58,913 nt of DNA from Bordetella parapertussis (lineage in GTDB: Bacteria > Pseudomonadota > Gammaproteobacteria > Burkholderiales > Burkholderiaceae_C). Of the stretch, positions 29,777-38,184 are shown piece by piece. Position numbers and translations under genes: made by a program. Numbering within the stretch: position 1 is the first letter of the stretch; every line of letters begins with the position of its first letter. The notes below the pieces were generated by a model, which saw only the letters and a program-made list of their open reading frames with translations, was not told the origin of the DNA and searched no databases. Location of the stretch: assembly GCA_945888535.1 (NCBI GenBank), contig CAMDAN010000002.1:1-58913 (forward strand), written 5' to 3'.

Positions 29777-30348
29777 TCAGGGTTTTTGCCCTTGAAGGGG
29801 GCGTAAAAAGCCTGGATAGTCACCATATCCGCTTCAATATTGCCGGTCGGCTCAAACACCGGGCCCAATCCGCTTTCCTTGCGTGCATAGTCCATGTAAG
29901 CCATCACGATGGGAACGTTGGCGCCTAAGGCAATGTAATAAAACCCGGTTTTCCAATACCGCGCTTTGCTTCGGGTACCTTCGGGGGGCACGATCAATTG
30001 CACAGGCCCGTCAGCATTTTGGATCGCGGCAATGGACGCTTCCACCACATTATTGGAGCTTTCGCGCTGAATAGGAATGCCACCCAACCAAAGCATCACG
30101 CCACGAAAAGGGGCTTTAAAAAGCGACTGCTTGCCCATCCAATACACATTTAGACGCAGCGCAAAAGCCACCATCAAGGTGTAAGGCAAATCCCAGTTGC
30201 TGGTGTGAGGCGCTGCAATCAACACGCTTTTGCGCCCATTGGCCGGTAACTGCCCATAAATTTTCCAGCCGGTAGCTTTTAAAAACCCGATAGAAAACCA
30301 CCGCAGAAACGTATTGACCCCAGGGGTATCAAAAATCGTACGGTGCAT
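29767..30348 (-). CDS. PlsC-like 1-acylglycerol-3-phosphate acyltransferase family protein
   Basis: 193 residues. Catalytic HX4D motif in APHTSNWD, then GGIPIQRES and the substrate-binding VPPEGTRSK. Only one hydrophobic stretch at the N-terminus is visible, so it is a short soluble-side or monotopic enzyme. The family transfers acyl chains to lysophosphatidate or related acceptors. It is last in a leftward run with topB and a CDF transporter, the start overlapping the CDF stop (TGATG). Confidence 0.85.
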   Translation of the reverse strand: MHRTIFDTPGVNTFLRWFSIGFLKATGWKIYGQLPANGRKSVLIAAPHTSNWDLPYTLMVAFALRLNVYWMGKQSLFKAPFRGVMLWLGGIPIQRESSNNVVEASIAAIQNADGPVQLIVPPEGTRSKARYWKTGFYYIALGANVPIVMAYMDYARKESGLGPVFEPTGNIEADMVTIQAFYAPFKGKNPDQF

Positions 30349-31298
30349 CAGATTCGATTCACTGGCGCGTGGTCTGCGTCAACTTTGTGCGCGGGGTCCA
30401 CATGGGTCATCAAATTAAGAACGCGGTGTCGCTGCATCACCGCTTGACGCGCTGCAACAGCGATGTTGTGACCCTCTTCGACGGTGAGATTGGCATCGAC
30501 TTCAATGTGGGCATCGGCTATCACCATATCGCCCATTTTGCGGGTACGAACGTCATGGACGCCAGCAACACCCGGCGTCTCCATCAGCGTTTGATGAATC
30601 GCCTGCACCTCTTCTTCATCGATCGCCCGGTCCATCAAATCATGCAGCGCATCCCAACCAAAACTCCATCCCATTTTTCCCACCATGAGGCCCACAATCA
30701 AGGCTGCAATAGGATCAAGTAAGGGATACCCGAGCAGGTTTCCCACCAAGCCCAAACCGACCACCAAACTCGATGCGGCGTCAGATCTCGCATGCCACGC
30801 ATTCGCAACCAACATGCTGGACTTGACTTGTTTGGCCACGCGCAACATGTAGCGAAACAGCAGTTCTTTTGCCGCCAGGGCGCCAAAGGCGACCCACAAA
30901 GCAGAAATATGCGCGGTCGCAATCGTCTCGGGTGTTTCCAGTTTGCTCACTGCAGACCAGACCATACCCGCCCCCACGCTGAGCAGTAACAAGCCCAAGA
31001 CCAACGAAGCCGCATTTTCAAAACGGTGGTGGCCATAGGGATGGTCGATATCCGCATCCTTTTGGCTGTGGTGGCCTGCAAAAAGAACAACAAAGTCGGC
31101 CACCAGATCGGACAAGGAATGGATTCCGTCTGCGATCAGCCCCTGTGATTTTGCAAAAATCCCGACAACGATTTGGGTCGCTGAAAGCACCACGTTGACC
31201 CACACACTGACCCAGGTGCTTCGGGCGGCTGCAGATGCGCGTTGCCGGGGGGTGTGGGTGCTATGTTCGGACGCGTCGTCCACTTCGCTGAAGTTCAT
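30348..31298 (-). CDS. Cation diffusion facilitator (CDF) family transporter
   Basis: 316 residues. Six membrane helices in the first 210 residues with metal-site patterns: GLIADGIHSLSDLVADF (helix 2) and NAWHARSDAASSL (helix 5, HxxxD). A cytoplasmic C-terminal domain follows (GVAGVHDVRTRKMGDMVIAD). Such proteins export Zn, Co, Fe or Mn by proton exchange. The HxxxD pair in helix 5 is common in zinc or iron members; the metal is not certain. Its start overlaps the topB stop (ATGA). Confidence 0.9.
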   Translation of the reverse strand: MNFSEVDDASEHSTHTPRQRASAAARSTWVSVWVNVVLSATQIVVGIFAKSQGLIADGIHSLSDLVADFVVLFAGHHSQKDADIDHPYGHHRFENAASLVLGLLLLSVGAGMVWSAVSKLETPETIATAHISALWVAFGALAAKELLFRYMLRVAKQVKSSMLVANAWHARSDAASSLVVGLGLVGNLLGYPLLDPIAALIVGLMVGKMGWSFGWDALHDLMDRAIDEEEVQAIHQTLMETPGVAGVHDVRTRKMGDMVIADAHIEVDANLTVEEGHNIAVAARQAVMQRHRVLNLMTHVDPAHKVDADHAPVNRI

Positions 31299-34276
31299 GC
31301 AGCAGCGCTTAAGTGCTTGCCTGCAATGCCTGCAAGCTCAAACATCGTGACCTGTGGTTTACCGAAAACCGCTAAGAGTTTGGCATCGGCGTTGATCGCC
31401 CGTTTGTTGGTACTGTCTTGTAAACCGTTGGCCTTGATGTAATCCCAGAGTTTTTTAATCACTTGGGTTCTTGCAACCGCCTCTGCCCCAATCACCGCCG
31501 CCAACGCCGCGCTGGGCACCAGGCCTGCAGCGGTACTAACCTTGCGCGGGGCTTTGGGCTTAGCCGCAGCCGTGGATTTTTTAGCCGCTGCTTTTTTCGC
31601 GGGTGTTTTCGCAGCGGTTTTCGCTGTCGCTTTCACTGCGCCTTTAGCGGGGGCTTTTGGCGCGGCTTTACCAGCTGCCGTTTTTCGAGGCGGGAACTTA
31701 CTTGGAGCAAATTCGAAACTGACTTTCCCAGCCTCAGGGTCCCAGGCCAGCATGGCCTTGAAAGCCCGCCGCGTGCGCATGCTGACAAACTTATCCAGCA
31801 AATCGGTTTTCCCTGTGGCCAGTAATTTTTCCATTTGCTCACGCGCAATGGGTTGCTGCAAAATAATTTGTCCGCTTTTGAAATCACAACTCGGCGTGGG
31901 TTGCGCCAAGGTTGGAACGGTGCGATCGCACACATAGTTTTTGCCATGTTCAAACACGGAGCCGCCGCATTTAGGACACACACCGAGAGTGGTTTTGGCT
32001 GAGAAGTCAATGATTTCACCCGACTCTTCACCTGCCTTGTCGTCGCCAAAGTCAAATTCGAGTTTGAAGTTTTTGGTCTCTTCATCAAACTTAATAACCA
32101 TCTCGGCCGTGAAAGGCCAACCCGCTTTGGAACGAAAGCCGTCCAAGGGGCCAATCTTTTTATCCGTTAAAAACTGCTCAACTTCGGCTAATTCAAAGGT
32201 GCGCCCCGCAGGGGTTTTCCCAAATGAAAACCCACACCCTTCAGCTGCTCCATTTTTACCGGTGCAGGTGTAACGACGGTAGTTTTCTTTAACGATTCCG
32301 CCACAATTAGGGCAAGGCGCAGCAAGTGTTGCGTAGTCGCCCGGAATGGTGTCTCGGTCGTACTCTTTGGCTTTTTTTACCAAGCGCTCAGTCATGGCGG
32401 CGATCTCGGCCATGAACACTTCGCGTTTGAGTTTGCCCTGCTCCATGAGCGCCAGCTTGTACTCCCACTCGCCGGTGAGTTCGGCCTTAGATAACTCTTC
32501 GGCACCCAAGCCGCGCAAAAGCGTCATCAACTGAAAGGCCTTGGCCGTGGGGATCAATTCACGCCCTTCACGTAGCATGTACTTTTCAGCGATCAAGCCT
32601 TCAATGATGCTTGAGCGTGTCGCTGGCGTGCCCAATCCCTTTTCTTGCATCGCTTCACGCAACTCATCGTCTTCAACCGTTTTGCCTGCGCCTTCCATGG
32701 CGCCAAGCAAAGTCGCCTCTGAATAACGCGCAGGGGGTCGGGTTTTTAAACCTCTGGGGTCGGTAGCTTCGGTGCGTACTTTTTCGTTCGCAGCTACGGG
32801 AACTAAGCTTTGACCTTTGTCTCCATCTTTGGCATCTTCCACTTCATTAGCCGCTTCTTTGCCGTAGATCGCCAGCCATCCTGGGTTAACCAATACCTTG
32901 CCTTCCGTTTTGAAAGCGAAGCTGCTTGTGCCTTGTGACACGGTACTTACTCGGGTAGTGACTTGGTATTGAGCGCTTGGGAAAAATACCGCCATAAAGC
33001 GGCGTACGACCAAGTCATACACTTTTTGCTCGGCCTCAGAGAGACCGCTGGGCGCTTGCAAAGTAGGGATGATGGCGAAGTGATCACTCACCTTGCTGTT
33101 GTCAAAAACCCGCTTAGTGGGTTTGAGGTAGTTGTTGTTAAGAGCGATGCGTGCAAAAGGCGCCAAGTGGCGCATCTCGCTGTCGGCCAACATCTCTAAG
33201 GTCTGTTTAACCACCGGCACATAGTCTTCAGGCAAAGCCCGCGAATCGGTTCTGGGGTAAGTCAGCGCTTTGTGGCGTTCGTACAAACTTTGCGCAATCT
33301 GCAAAGTGGTTTTTGCAGAGTAGCCAAACTTTCCATTGGCCTCACGTTGCAAAGACGTTAAATCAAACAACAAAGGAGATGCTTGGGTGGTGGGCTTGCT
33401 TTCTTCGGTCACGGTCGCGTTTTGACCACGCGCGGCATCTGCAATCGCTTGCGCTTGTTCTAAGCTCCAAACGCGGTCGGCTTTTTTCTCCGCATCGTCT
33501 GCGTCTTTTTTGTGCAGCGGGTCAAACCATTTGGCGGCGTACTCACCGGCAACAGCTGCAAAAGTGGCGTGAATTTCAAAATAGTCGCGGCTGATGAACT
33601 TGCGAATCTGCTCTTCGCGCTCGACCACCACGGACAGGGTCGGCGTTTGCACCCGGCCGACCGTGGTGAGAAAAAATCCACCATCACGCGAGTTAAACGC
33701 CGTCATAGCACGTGTGCCGTTGATACCGACCAGCCAGTCGGCCTCTGAGCGGCACCGCGCCGCATCGGCCAAGGGTTGCATCTGGGCGTTGGTTCGCAAA
33801 GCTCCAAAGCCATCACGAATCGCTTGTGGGGTCATCGATTGCAACCAAAGCCGGCTTACCGGCTTTCCAAGCGGCTTGGCCCCACCAGCATACTGTTCTA
33901 TCAATCTAAAAATCAGCTCGCCTTCGCGCCCTGCGTCACAGGCGTTGACGATTTTGTCAACGTCTTTGCGCTTGGCTAGCTTGACGACGGCGTTCAACCG
34001 GGTTTTTGTTTTATCGACGGGCTTTAAATCAAAGTGCGGGGGTATCACGGGGAGATTGGCAAAACTCCATTTGCCGCGTTTGACATCGAAGGCTTCGGGC
34101 GCTTGGATCTCAACCAAGTGACCTACAGCGCTTGAGACGACGTAGGTGTCGCTTTCAAAATACTCGTCGTGTTTTTCAAACTTGCCCGCTAAGGGCGTGA
34201 GTGCGCGCACGATGTCTTGGGCTACGGATGGCTTTTCTGCAATCACCAATGTTTTACCAACAGCTTCGTTTTTCAT
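31295..34276 (-). CDS. topB: DNA topoisomerase III with H1-like basic linker and C-terminal SWIB domain
   Basis: 993 residues, far longer than the 650-residue E. coli TopB. Toprim start TLVIAEKPSVAQDIV and NACDAGREGELIF; type IA core with TTVGRVQTPTLSVVVERE; catalytic Tyr340 in TYPRTDSRALPEDY; zinc-ribbon cysteines later (APCPNCGG, GVCPKCGGSVFEHG). Near residues 860-915 comes a Lys/Ala/Pro-rich stretch like bacterial histone H1 homologues. Residues about 919-990 form a SWIB/MDM2 domain (TQVIKKLWDYIKANGLQD, FELAGIAGKHL). The enzyme relaxes and decatenates DNA through a 5'-phosphotyrosine. The start at 34276 fits the toprim domain; the open frame upstream is CA-repeat sequence. Confidence 0.93.
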   Translation of the reverse strand: MKNEAVGKTLVIAEKPSVAQDIVRALTPLAGKFEKHDEYFESDTYVVSSAVGHLVEIQAPEAFDVKRGKWSFANLPVIPPHFDLKPVDKTKTRLNAVVKLAKRKDVDKIVNACDAGREGELIFRLIEQYAGGAKPLGKPVSRLWLQSMTPQAIRDGFGALRTNAQMQPLADAARCRSEADWLVGINGTRAMTAFNSRDGGFFLTTVGRVQTPTLSVVVEREEQIRKFISRDYFEIHATFAAVAGEYAAKWFDPLHKKDADDAEKKADRVWSLEQAQAIADAARGQNATVTEESKPTTQASPLLFDLTSLQREANGKFGYSAKTTLQIAQSLYERHKALTYPRTDSRALPEDYVPVVKQTLEMLADSEMRHLAPFARIALNNNYLKPTKRVFDNSKVSDHFAIIPTLQAPSGLSEAEQKVYDLVVRRFMAVFFPSAQYQVTTRVSTVSQGTSSFAFKTEGKVLVNPGWLAIYGKEAANEVEDAKDGDKGQSLVPVAANEKVRTEATDPRGLKTRPPARYSEATLLGAMEGAGKTVEDDELREAMQEKGLGTPATRSSIIEGLIAEKYMLREGRELIPTAKAFQLMTLLRGLGAEELSKAELTGEWEYKLALMEQGKLKREVFMAEIAAMTERLVKKAKEYDRDTIPGDYATLAAPCPNCGGIVKENYRRYTCTGKNGAAEGCGFSFGKTPAGRTFELAEVEQFLTDKKIGPLDGFRSKAGWPFTAEMVIKFDEETKNFKLEFDFGDDKAGEESGEIIDFSAKTTLGVCPKCGGSVFEHGKNYVCDRTVPTLAQPTPSCDFKSGQIILQQPIAREQMEKLLATGKTDLLDKFVSMRTRRAFKAMLAWDPEAGKVSFEFAPSKFPPRKTAAGKAAPKAPAKGAVKATAKTAAKTPAKKAAAKKSTAAAKPKAPRKVSTAAGLVPSAALAAVIGAEAVARTQVIKKLWDYIKANGLQDSTNKRAINADAKLLAVFGKPQVTMFELAGIAGKHLSAAA

Positions 34277-34371
34277 TTGTCTACAATCCAGTTTCTCGCG
34301 CACGCACAGGCGCGCACACCCACGGGCACGCACACACGCGCCCATACGATTCACCATACCAAATTTTTTCA

Positions 34372-34854
34372 GTGTCTAAAAAATCAGTCATTTCATCGGG
34401 CAGCCGCCGTATTCAGGCGCGGCGCTCAGGGGTCCATGGTAGAGGTGTCTTTGCCATCCAAGATATCGCTGAAGGCGAAACCATTATCGAGTACCGCGGG
34501 GAAGTCATCACTTGGAAGGAAGCCCAAGACCGCCATCCCCATGATCCAGAGAACCCCAACCATACCTTTTATTTCCATATTGACGAAACCCGCGTCATTG
34601 ACGGCTTGTACCAAGGCAACTCGGCGAAGTGGATCAACCACTCCTGTGACGCCAATTGTGAGGCCGATGAAGTGGGCGGGCGTATTTTCATTAAAGCCTT
34701 GCGCAATATCAACGCTGGCGAAGAGTTGAACTACGACTATGGTCTCATTATTGATGAACGTTACACACCCAAACTCAAGGCCGAATACCCTTGTTGGTGT
34801 GGGGCAAAGAAGTGCCGCGGCACCTTGCTAGCTCCCAAGCGCGGTAAAAACTAG
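34372..34854 (+). CDS. SET-domain protein-lysine methyltransferase
   Basis: 160 residues. SET motifs in order: RRSGVHGRGVFA (SAM, 17-28), EYRGEVI, KWINHSCDANCE (Asn89-His90, SAM and knot), EELNYDYG (catalytic Tyr121/123) and a post-SET zinc site with Cys141, Cys143 and Cys148 (PCWCGAKKCRG) that pairs with Cys92. So both SAM and lysine channels look complete. In eukaryotes such domains methylate histones; bacterial targets are mostly unknown. Start: GTG at 34372, since the frame further upstream overlaps topB and encodes only low-complexity His/Thr sequence. No clear ribosome binding site is seen. It is divergent from topB across 95 bases. Confidence 0.9.
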   Translation: MSKKSVISSGSRRIQARRSGVHGRGVFAIQDIAEGETIIEYRGEVITWKEAQDRHPHDPENPNHTFYFHIDETRVIDGLYQGNSAKWINHSCDANCEADEVGGRIFIKALRNINAGEELNYDYGLIIDERYTPKLKAEYPCWCGAKKCRGTLLAPKRGKN

Positions 34855-34862
34855 CTTTTCCC

Positions 34863-35657
34863 ATGGCAAACCCCTCAGAGCCCTTTATTCATTGGCCGTC
34901 TGAGGCTATTTGGGAAGCGGTTTCGCCGCATTTGCCAAGCTTTACGGTGGAAGTATTGCCCGAGTTGAGCTCCACTAACACCGAGCTGATGCGTCGATTT
35001 CGCTTGGGGCAAACCGATCCGGTTTTATTGGTTGCCGAACGCCAAACCGCAGGTCGGGGTCGCTTGGGGCGTCAGTGGCACAGTGATTTAGATAAGACCG
35101 ACTCCCTCACGTTTTCCATTGGAATGGTCTTAGCGCCCCAAGACTGGTCTGGTTTATCTTTGGCAGTGGGGTTGAGCATTGCGCAAAGCCTGCATCCTGC
35201 GATTGGTTTGAAGTGGCCCAATGATTTATGGCTCGCTCAGCGCAAGCTCGGCGGCATTCTGATTGAGACCGCGACTGCAAGCGCACTTCGCTATGCCGTC
35301 ATCGGTGTGGGTTTGAATATCCGCATCCCATCTCACAACGATCTGCGAACTGCACCTGCAGGTTTAGAAGAAGTTTTACCTGGCACGGCTGCTCCAGACG
35401 CATTGCTGCATATTGCCCCAGCTTTGATACAAGCATTGAGGACGTTTGAACAATTTGGCTTTGCGCCTTTACGCGACGCTTTTCATACGCGGGACGTTTT
35501 ATTTGGCAAAGAAGTGGTGTGCAGTGACGGGACTACGGGTCTTGCGCGCGGTGTGGACGCCATGGGGGCCTTGTTGGTACAAACCCCGCAAGGGGTTCAA
35601 AAAATCAATGCCGCAGAGGTCAGCGTTCGCCCTGCGGCTAATCCTCTGCTCGGCTAA
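34863..35657 (+). CDS. birA: Biotin--[acetyl-CoA-carboxylase] ligase
   Basis: 264 residues. Biotin-ligase motifs: LSSTNTEL, AGRGRLGRQWHSD (biotinyl-AMP loop), LKWPNDLWL and KLGGILIE, then a C-terminal SH3-like domain. The N-terminal helix-turn-helix of E. coli BirA is absent, so it is a class I ligase without repressor role. It starts eight bases after the SET gene. Its 3' end overlaps the convergent histidine kinase gene by 20 bases. Confidence 0.92.
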   Translation: MANPSEPFIHWPSEAIWEAVSPHLPSFTVEVLPELSSTNTELMRRFRLGQTDPVLLVAERQTAGRGRLGRQWHSDLDKTDSLTFSIGMVLAPQDWSGLSLAVGLSIAQSLHPAIGLKWPNDLWLAQRKLGGILIETATASALRYAVIGVGLNIRIPSHNDLRTAPAGLEEVLPGTAAPDALLHIAPALIQALRTFEQFGFAPLRDAFHTRDVLFGKEVVCSDGTTGLARGVDAMGALLVQTPQGVQKINAAEVSVRPAANPLLG

Positions 35658-37077
35658 ATCGAACTGTAAAGCACGCTCCCGCAGGACTTTGGCCGGGTCG
35701 GCTGTCTTCAACGGTAACCACCGCGCGGTGCTGCCGCGCAATCTCTAAAACAATGGGCAAGCCTAAACCTGAACCATCTGCCTCTGTTCCCAAAGCGCGG
35801 TAAAACGGCTGAAAAACCAATTCTCGTTCCGCAGCGGGAACGCCGGGCCCGGTATCTTCAACTTGCAAAACCAAGACCTTGCTAAACGGGTCGACCAAAA
35901 CGCGCACCGTAATCATCGCCTGCTGATTTGGCAGCGCTAAGGTGTAATTGATCGCGTTGTCTACGAGGTTGCGAATCATCTCCTTCAACAAGGTGGGGTT
36001 GCCTTGCATCACGATGTTTTCGCTGGCCGGTTGTGCGCCTTCGTAACCCATGTCAATCTGCTTATCCATCGCCCGTGGCAGGCAGTCTTTCACCACGTCA
36101 ATCGTCAGGCGTGCGAGGTCACAGGCTTGGTGCGCCAATATCGCTGCACTGCTTTCGGCCCGCGCCAACGCCAATAACTGGTTGACCGTGTGGGTTGCGC
36201 GAATGCTAGACCTTCCAATGTGCCGTAACGATTGTTTGAGTTCTTCGGCGCTTGCGCCCTCTCGCTGTGCCAAGTCCGCCTGCATACGTAGTCCAGCTAA
36301 GGGCGTTTTCAGTTGGTGGGCTGCATCTGCCAAAAAGCGTTTTTGGGTTGCAATGGAATCTTTCAATCGCATCAGCAAATCGTTCACCGAAGAAACCAAA
36401 GGCGCCACTTCCAATGGAACCGCCTCTACACCCAAGGGGCTTAAATCATCAGGGTTGCGGGCCCGAATACGCTCTTCCAAACGGTTCAACGGTTTAATCG
36501 CTTGCGCTAGAGCCAGCCACACCAACAGCACCGCCAGCGGCAATACCACGAACTGCGGCAGCATCACGCCTTTGACAATCTCAGTTGCCAAAACAGAGCG
36601 TTTATCCAAAGTTTCTGCAACTTGCACCAAAGCGGGTGCGCTGTTGGGTACTTCGAGCTTGACCCACATGTAAGCCACTTTGAGGTCGGTTCCGCGAAAC
36701 TCAATATCACGAACACGGATTTCACCGATGGGGGTTTTGTCGTCGTCAGGCGGCAGGGGTAATTCCTTTTCACCGCTGAGGTGTTCCCCTTTGATTCCCA
36801 AGACTTGGTAATACACCGTATCTAAATCATCGGCTCTTAAGAGTTCTCGCGCGGGCTGGGGGAGTACGAATTGTGCGGCATTGTGTTGCACCGTAATCAA
36901 CTGAGCCAGCGCGCCGACGTTGTATTCCAACGCGCGGTCAAAAGGCTTGCCAGCAATCCCCTGAGCAACCAGCCACGTCAATACCAAACTCACCGGCCAC
37001 AGCAAGAGGATGGGTGTGAGCATCCAATCCAGAATCTCGCCAAACAGCGAGCGCTGTTCGCTCTGGAAAATCTTCAT
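35638..37077 (-). CDS. Sensor histidine kinase (TctE-like)
   Basis: 479 residues. Two membrane helices (about 15-38 and 165-185) flank a periplasmic sensor domain. HAMP-like linker follows, then the H-box DAAHQLKTPLAGLR, N-box IRNLVDNAINYT, and G-boxes DTGPGVP and GSGLGLPIV. With its partner it forms a two-component system. The N-terminal SLFGEILDWML and sensor match TctE-type kinases that respond to tricarboxylates; no tctABC transporter lies nearby, so the signal is uncertain. ATG at 37077 lies four bases after the response regulator stop. Confidence 0.88.
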   Translation of the reverse strand: MKIFQSEQRSLFGEILDWMLTPILLLWPVSLVLTWLVAQGIAGKPFDRALEYNVGALAQLITVQHNAAQFVLPQPARELLRADDLDTVYYQVLGIKGEHLSGEKELPLPPDDDKTPIGEIRVRDIEFRGTDLKVAYMWVKLEVPNSAPALVQVAETLDKRSVLATEIVKGVMLPQFVVLPLAVLLVWLALAQAIKPLNRLEERIRARNPDDLSPLGVEAVPLEVAPLVSSVNDLLMRLKDSIATQKRFLADAAHQLKTPLAGLRMQADLAQREGASAEELKQSLRHIGRSSIRATHTVNQLLALARAESSAAILAHQACDLARLTIDVVKDCLPRAMDKQIDMGYEGAQPASENIVMQGNPTLLKEMIRNLVDNAINYTLALPNQQAMITVRVLVDPFSKVLVLQVEDTGPGVPAAERELVFQPFYRALGTEADGSGLGLPIVLEIARQHRAVVTVEDSRPGQSPAGACFTVRFSRAED

Positions 37078-37081
37078 TCTT

Positions 37082-37756
37082 CTACGCTTGGATTTTTTCG
37101 AGGCAATAGCCCAAGCCACGCACTGTTGCGATACGTATGGGGCCTTTTTCTATCTTCTTGCGCAGGCGGTGGATATAGACCTCGATCGCGTTATTGCTTA
37201 CCTCTTCGCCCCACTCGCACAAGCGCTCCACCAGTTGGTCTTTACTCACCAAGCGGCCAGTTCGCTGAAGTAATACTTCTAAGAGCCCCAGCTCACGGGC
37301 TGAGAGCTCGACCATTTTCCCGTCAATGGTGGCAACGCGCCCGGCTTGGTCATAGACCAACGGACCATGTTTGATGTTGCTGCTGTTAGCACCCATACCG
37401 CGGCGCACCAAGGCGCGAGCACGGGCTTCTAGTTCTTGCAAGCTAAACGGTTTGGCCATGTAGTCGTCAGCTCCATAGTCCAGCCCCTTGACGCGTTCTT
37501 CAACACTGTCGGCTGCCGTCAAAATCAAAACGGGAAGTGAGGAGCCCCGCGCACGAAGTTTTTTCAGCACTTCGAGTCCGTGCATTTTGGGCAAACCCAA
37601 ATCCAAAATCAGCAAATCAAATTCCGTGTTGGTCATGAGGGCGGCATCGGCCTCGCTGCCACTGGCCACATGGTCGACCGCTGCGCCTGCGCCGCGCAGT
37701 GCGCGCAACAAGCCATCGGCTAAAACCTGGTCGTCTTCGGCGATCAAGATACGCAT
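37082..37756 (-). CDS. OmpR-family response regulator (TctD-like)
   Basis: 224 residues. Receiver domain with acidic pocket AEDDQ, phospho-Asp52 in LILDLGLPKMHG, and Lys in YMAKPF, then a winged-helix DNA-binding domain (VYIHRLRKKIEKG, TVRGLGYCLEK). It is co-transcribed with the TctE-like kinase four bases downstream. Target genes are not apparent in the window. Confidence 0.92.
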   Translation of the reverse strand: MRILIAEDDQVLADGLLRALRGAGAAVDHVASGSEADAALMTNTEFDLLILDLGLPKMHGLEVLKKLRARGSSLPVLILTAADSVEERVKGLDYGADDYMAKPFSLQELEARARALVRRGMGANSSNIKHGPLVYDQAGRVATIDGKMVELSARELGLLEVLLQRTGRLVSKDQLVERLCEWGEEVSNNAIEVYIHRLRKKIEKGPIRIATVRGLGYCLEKIQA

Positions 37757-37887
37757 GTCTGTCTCCTCGCGCTGTGCGCTTTGGTTTTTTAGAATTTAAC
37801 CAGCTACTTAGGCTGAGACTATTCTAGACCTGCAATCACCACACGCTGAACGCTGCAAATCAAAACTTCAACTCAATTGCTCGATGC

Positions 37888-37911
37888 CAAAAAAAGCCAT
37901 CTTGGTAGATG
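37888..37911 (-). terminator. Weak intrinsic terminator, leftward
   Basis: On the minus strand CATCT-ACCA-AGATG is followed by GC and seven T's. The stem is only five pairs. It lies about 25 bases after the stop of the small exported-protein gene and would keep its transcript out of the response regulator gene. Confidence 0.45.
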
Positions 37912-37933
37912 TCTTCTTGTGGAGGAATTAATC

Positions 37934-38173
37934 TTATATCGCTGATGGTGCAGCAGCTTTTTTGGCTTTTACTTTTGCGTGCGTGACTTTTTTATCTTCA
38001 GTTTTTTTAGTCTCCGTTGCAGTGGCTGCGGGGGCTGCGGTTGTAGCCTTTGCAGCTGGCGTCACTGGTTTGGCTGCGTCTTGAGCGAATGCGCCAAAGG
38101 CGGCGATAACTAAAGTAGTAGCGCTGAGTCCCATTGTGTTGACCCAGATTTTGTAAAGGCCTGTTAAGCCCAT
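37934..38173 (-). CDS. Small Ala/Lys-rich exported protein, function unknown
   Basis: 79 residues: an N-terminal signal-like segment (hydrophobic MGLSATTLVIAAFGAFA at 14-30, cleavage near AFA-QDA) followed by a low-complexity mature part of about 50 residues rich in Ala, Lys and Thr (TATETKKTEDKKVTHAKVK). It resembles acid-shock-type periplasmic peptides in composition only. It starts 11 bases after the GlxA regulator stop. A start at 38134 would remove the basic n-region, so the longer form is preferred. Confidence 0.6.
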   Translation of the reverse strand: MGLTGLYKIWVNTMGLSATTLVIAAFGAFAQDAAKPVTPAAKATTAAPAATATETKKTEDKKVTHAKVKAKKAAAPSAI

Positions 38174-38184
38174 TTGATATCACA

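Noticed and set aside
33594..34121. 175-codon rightward open frame opposite topB
   Set aside because: Antisense to the toprim domain; no family features.
36050..36673. 207-codon rightward open frame opposite the histidine kinase
   Set aside because: Antisense to the H-box and HAMP regions; Ser/Arg-rich low-meaning sequence.
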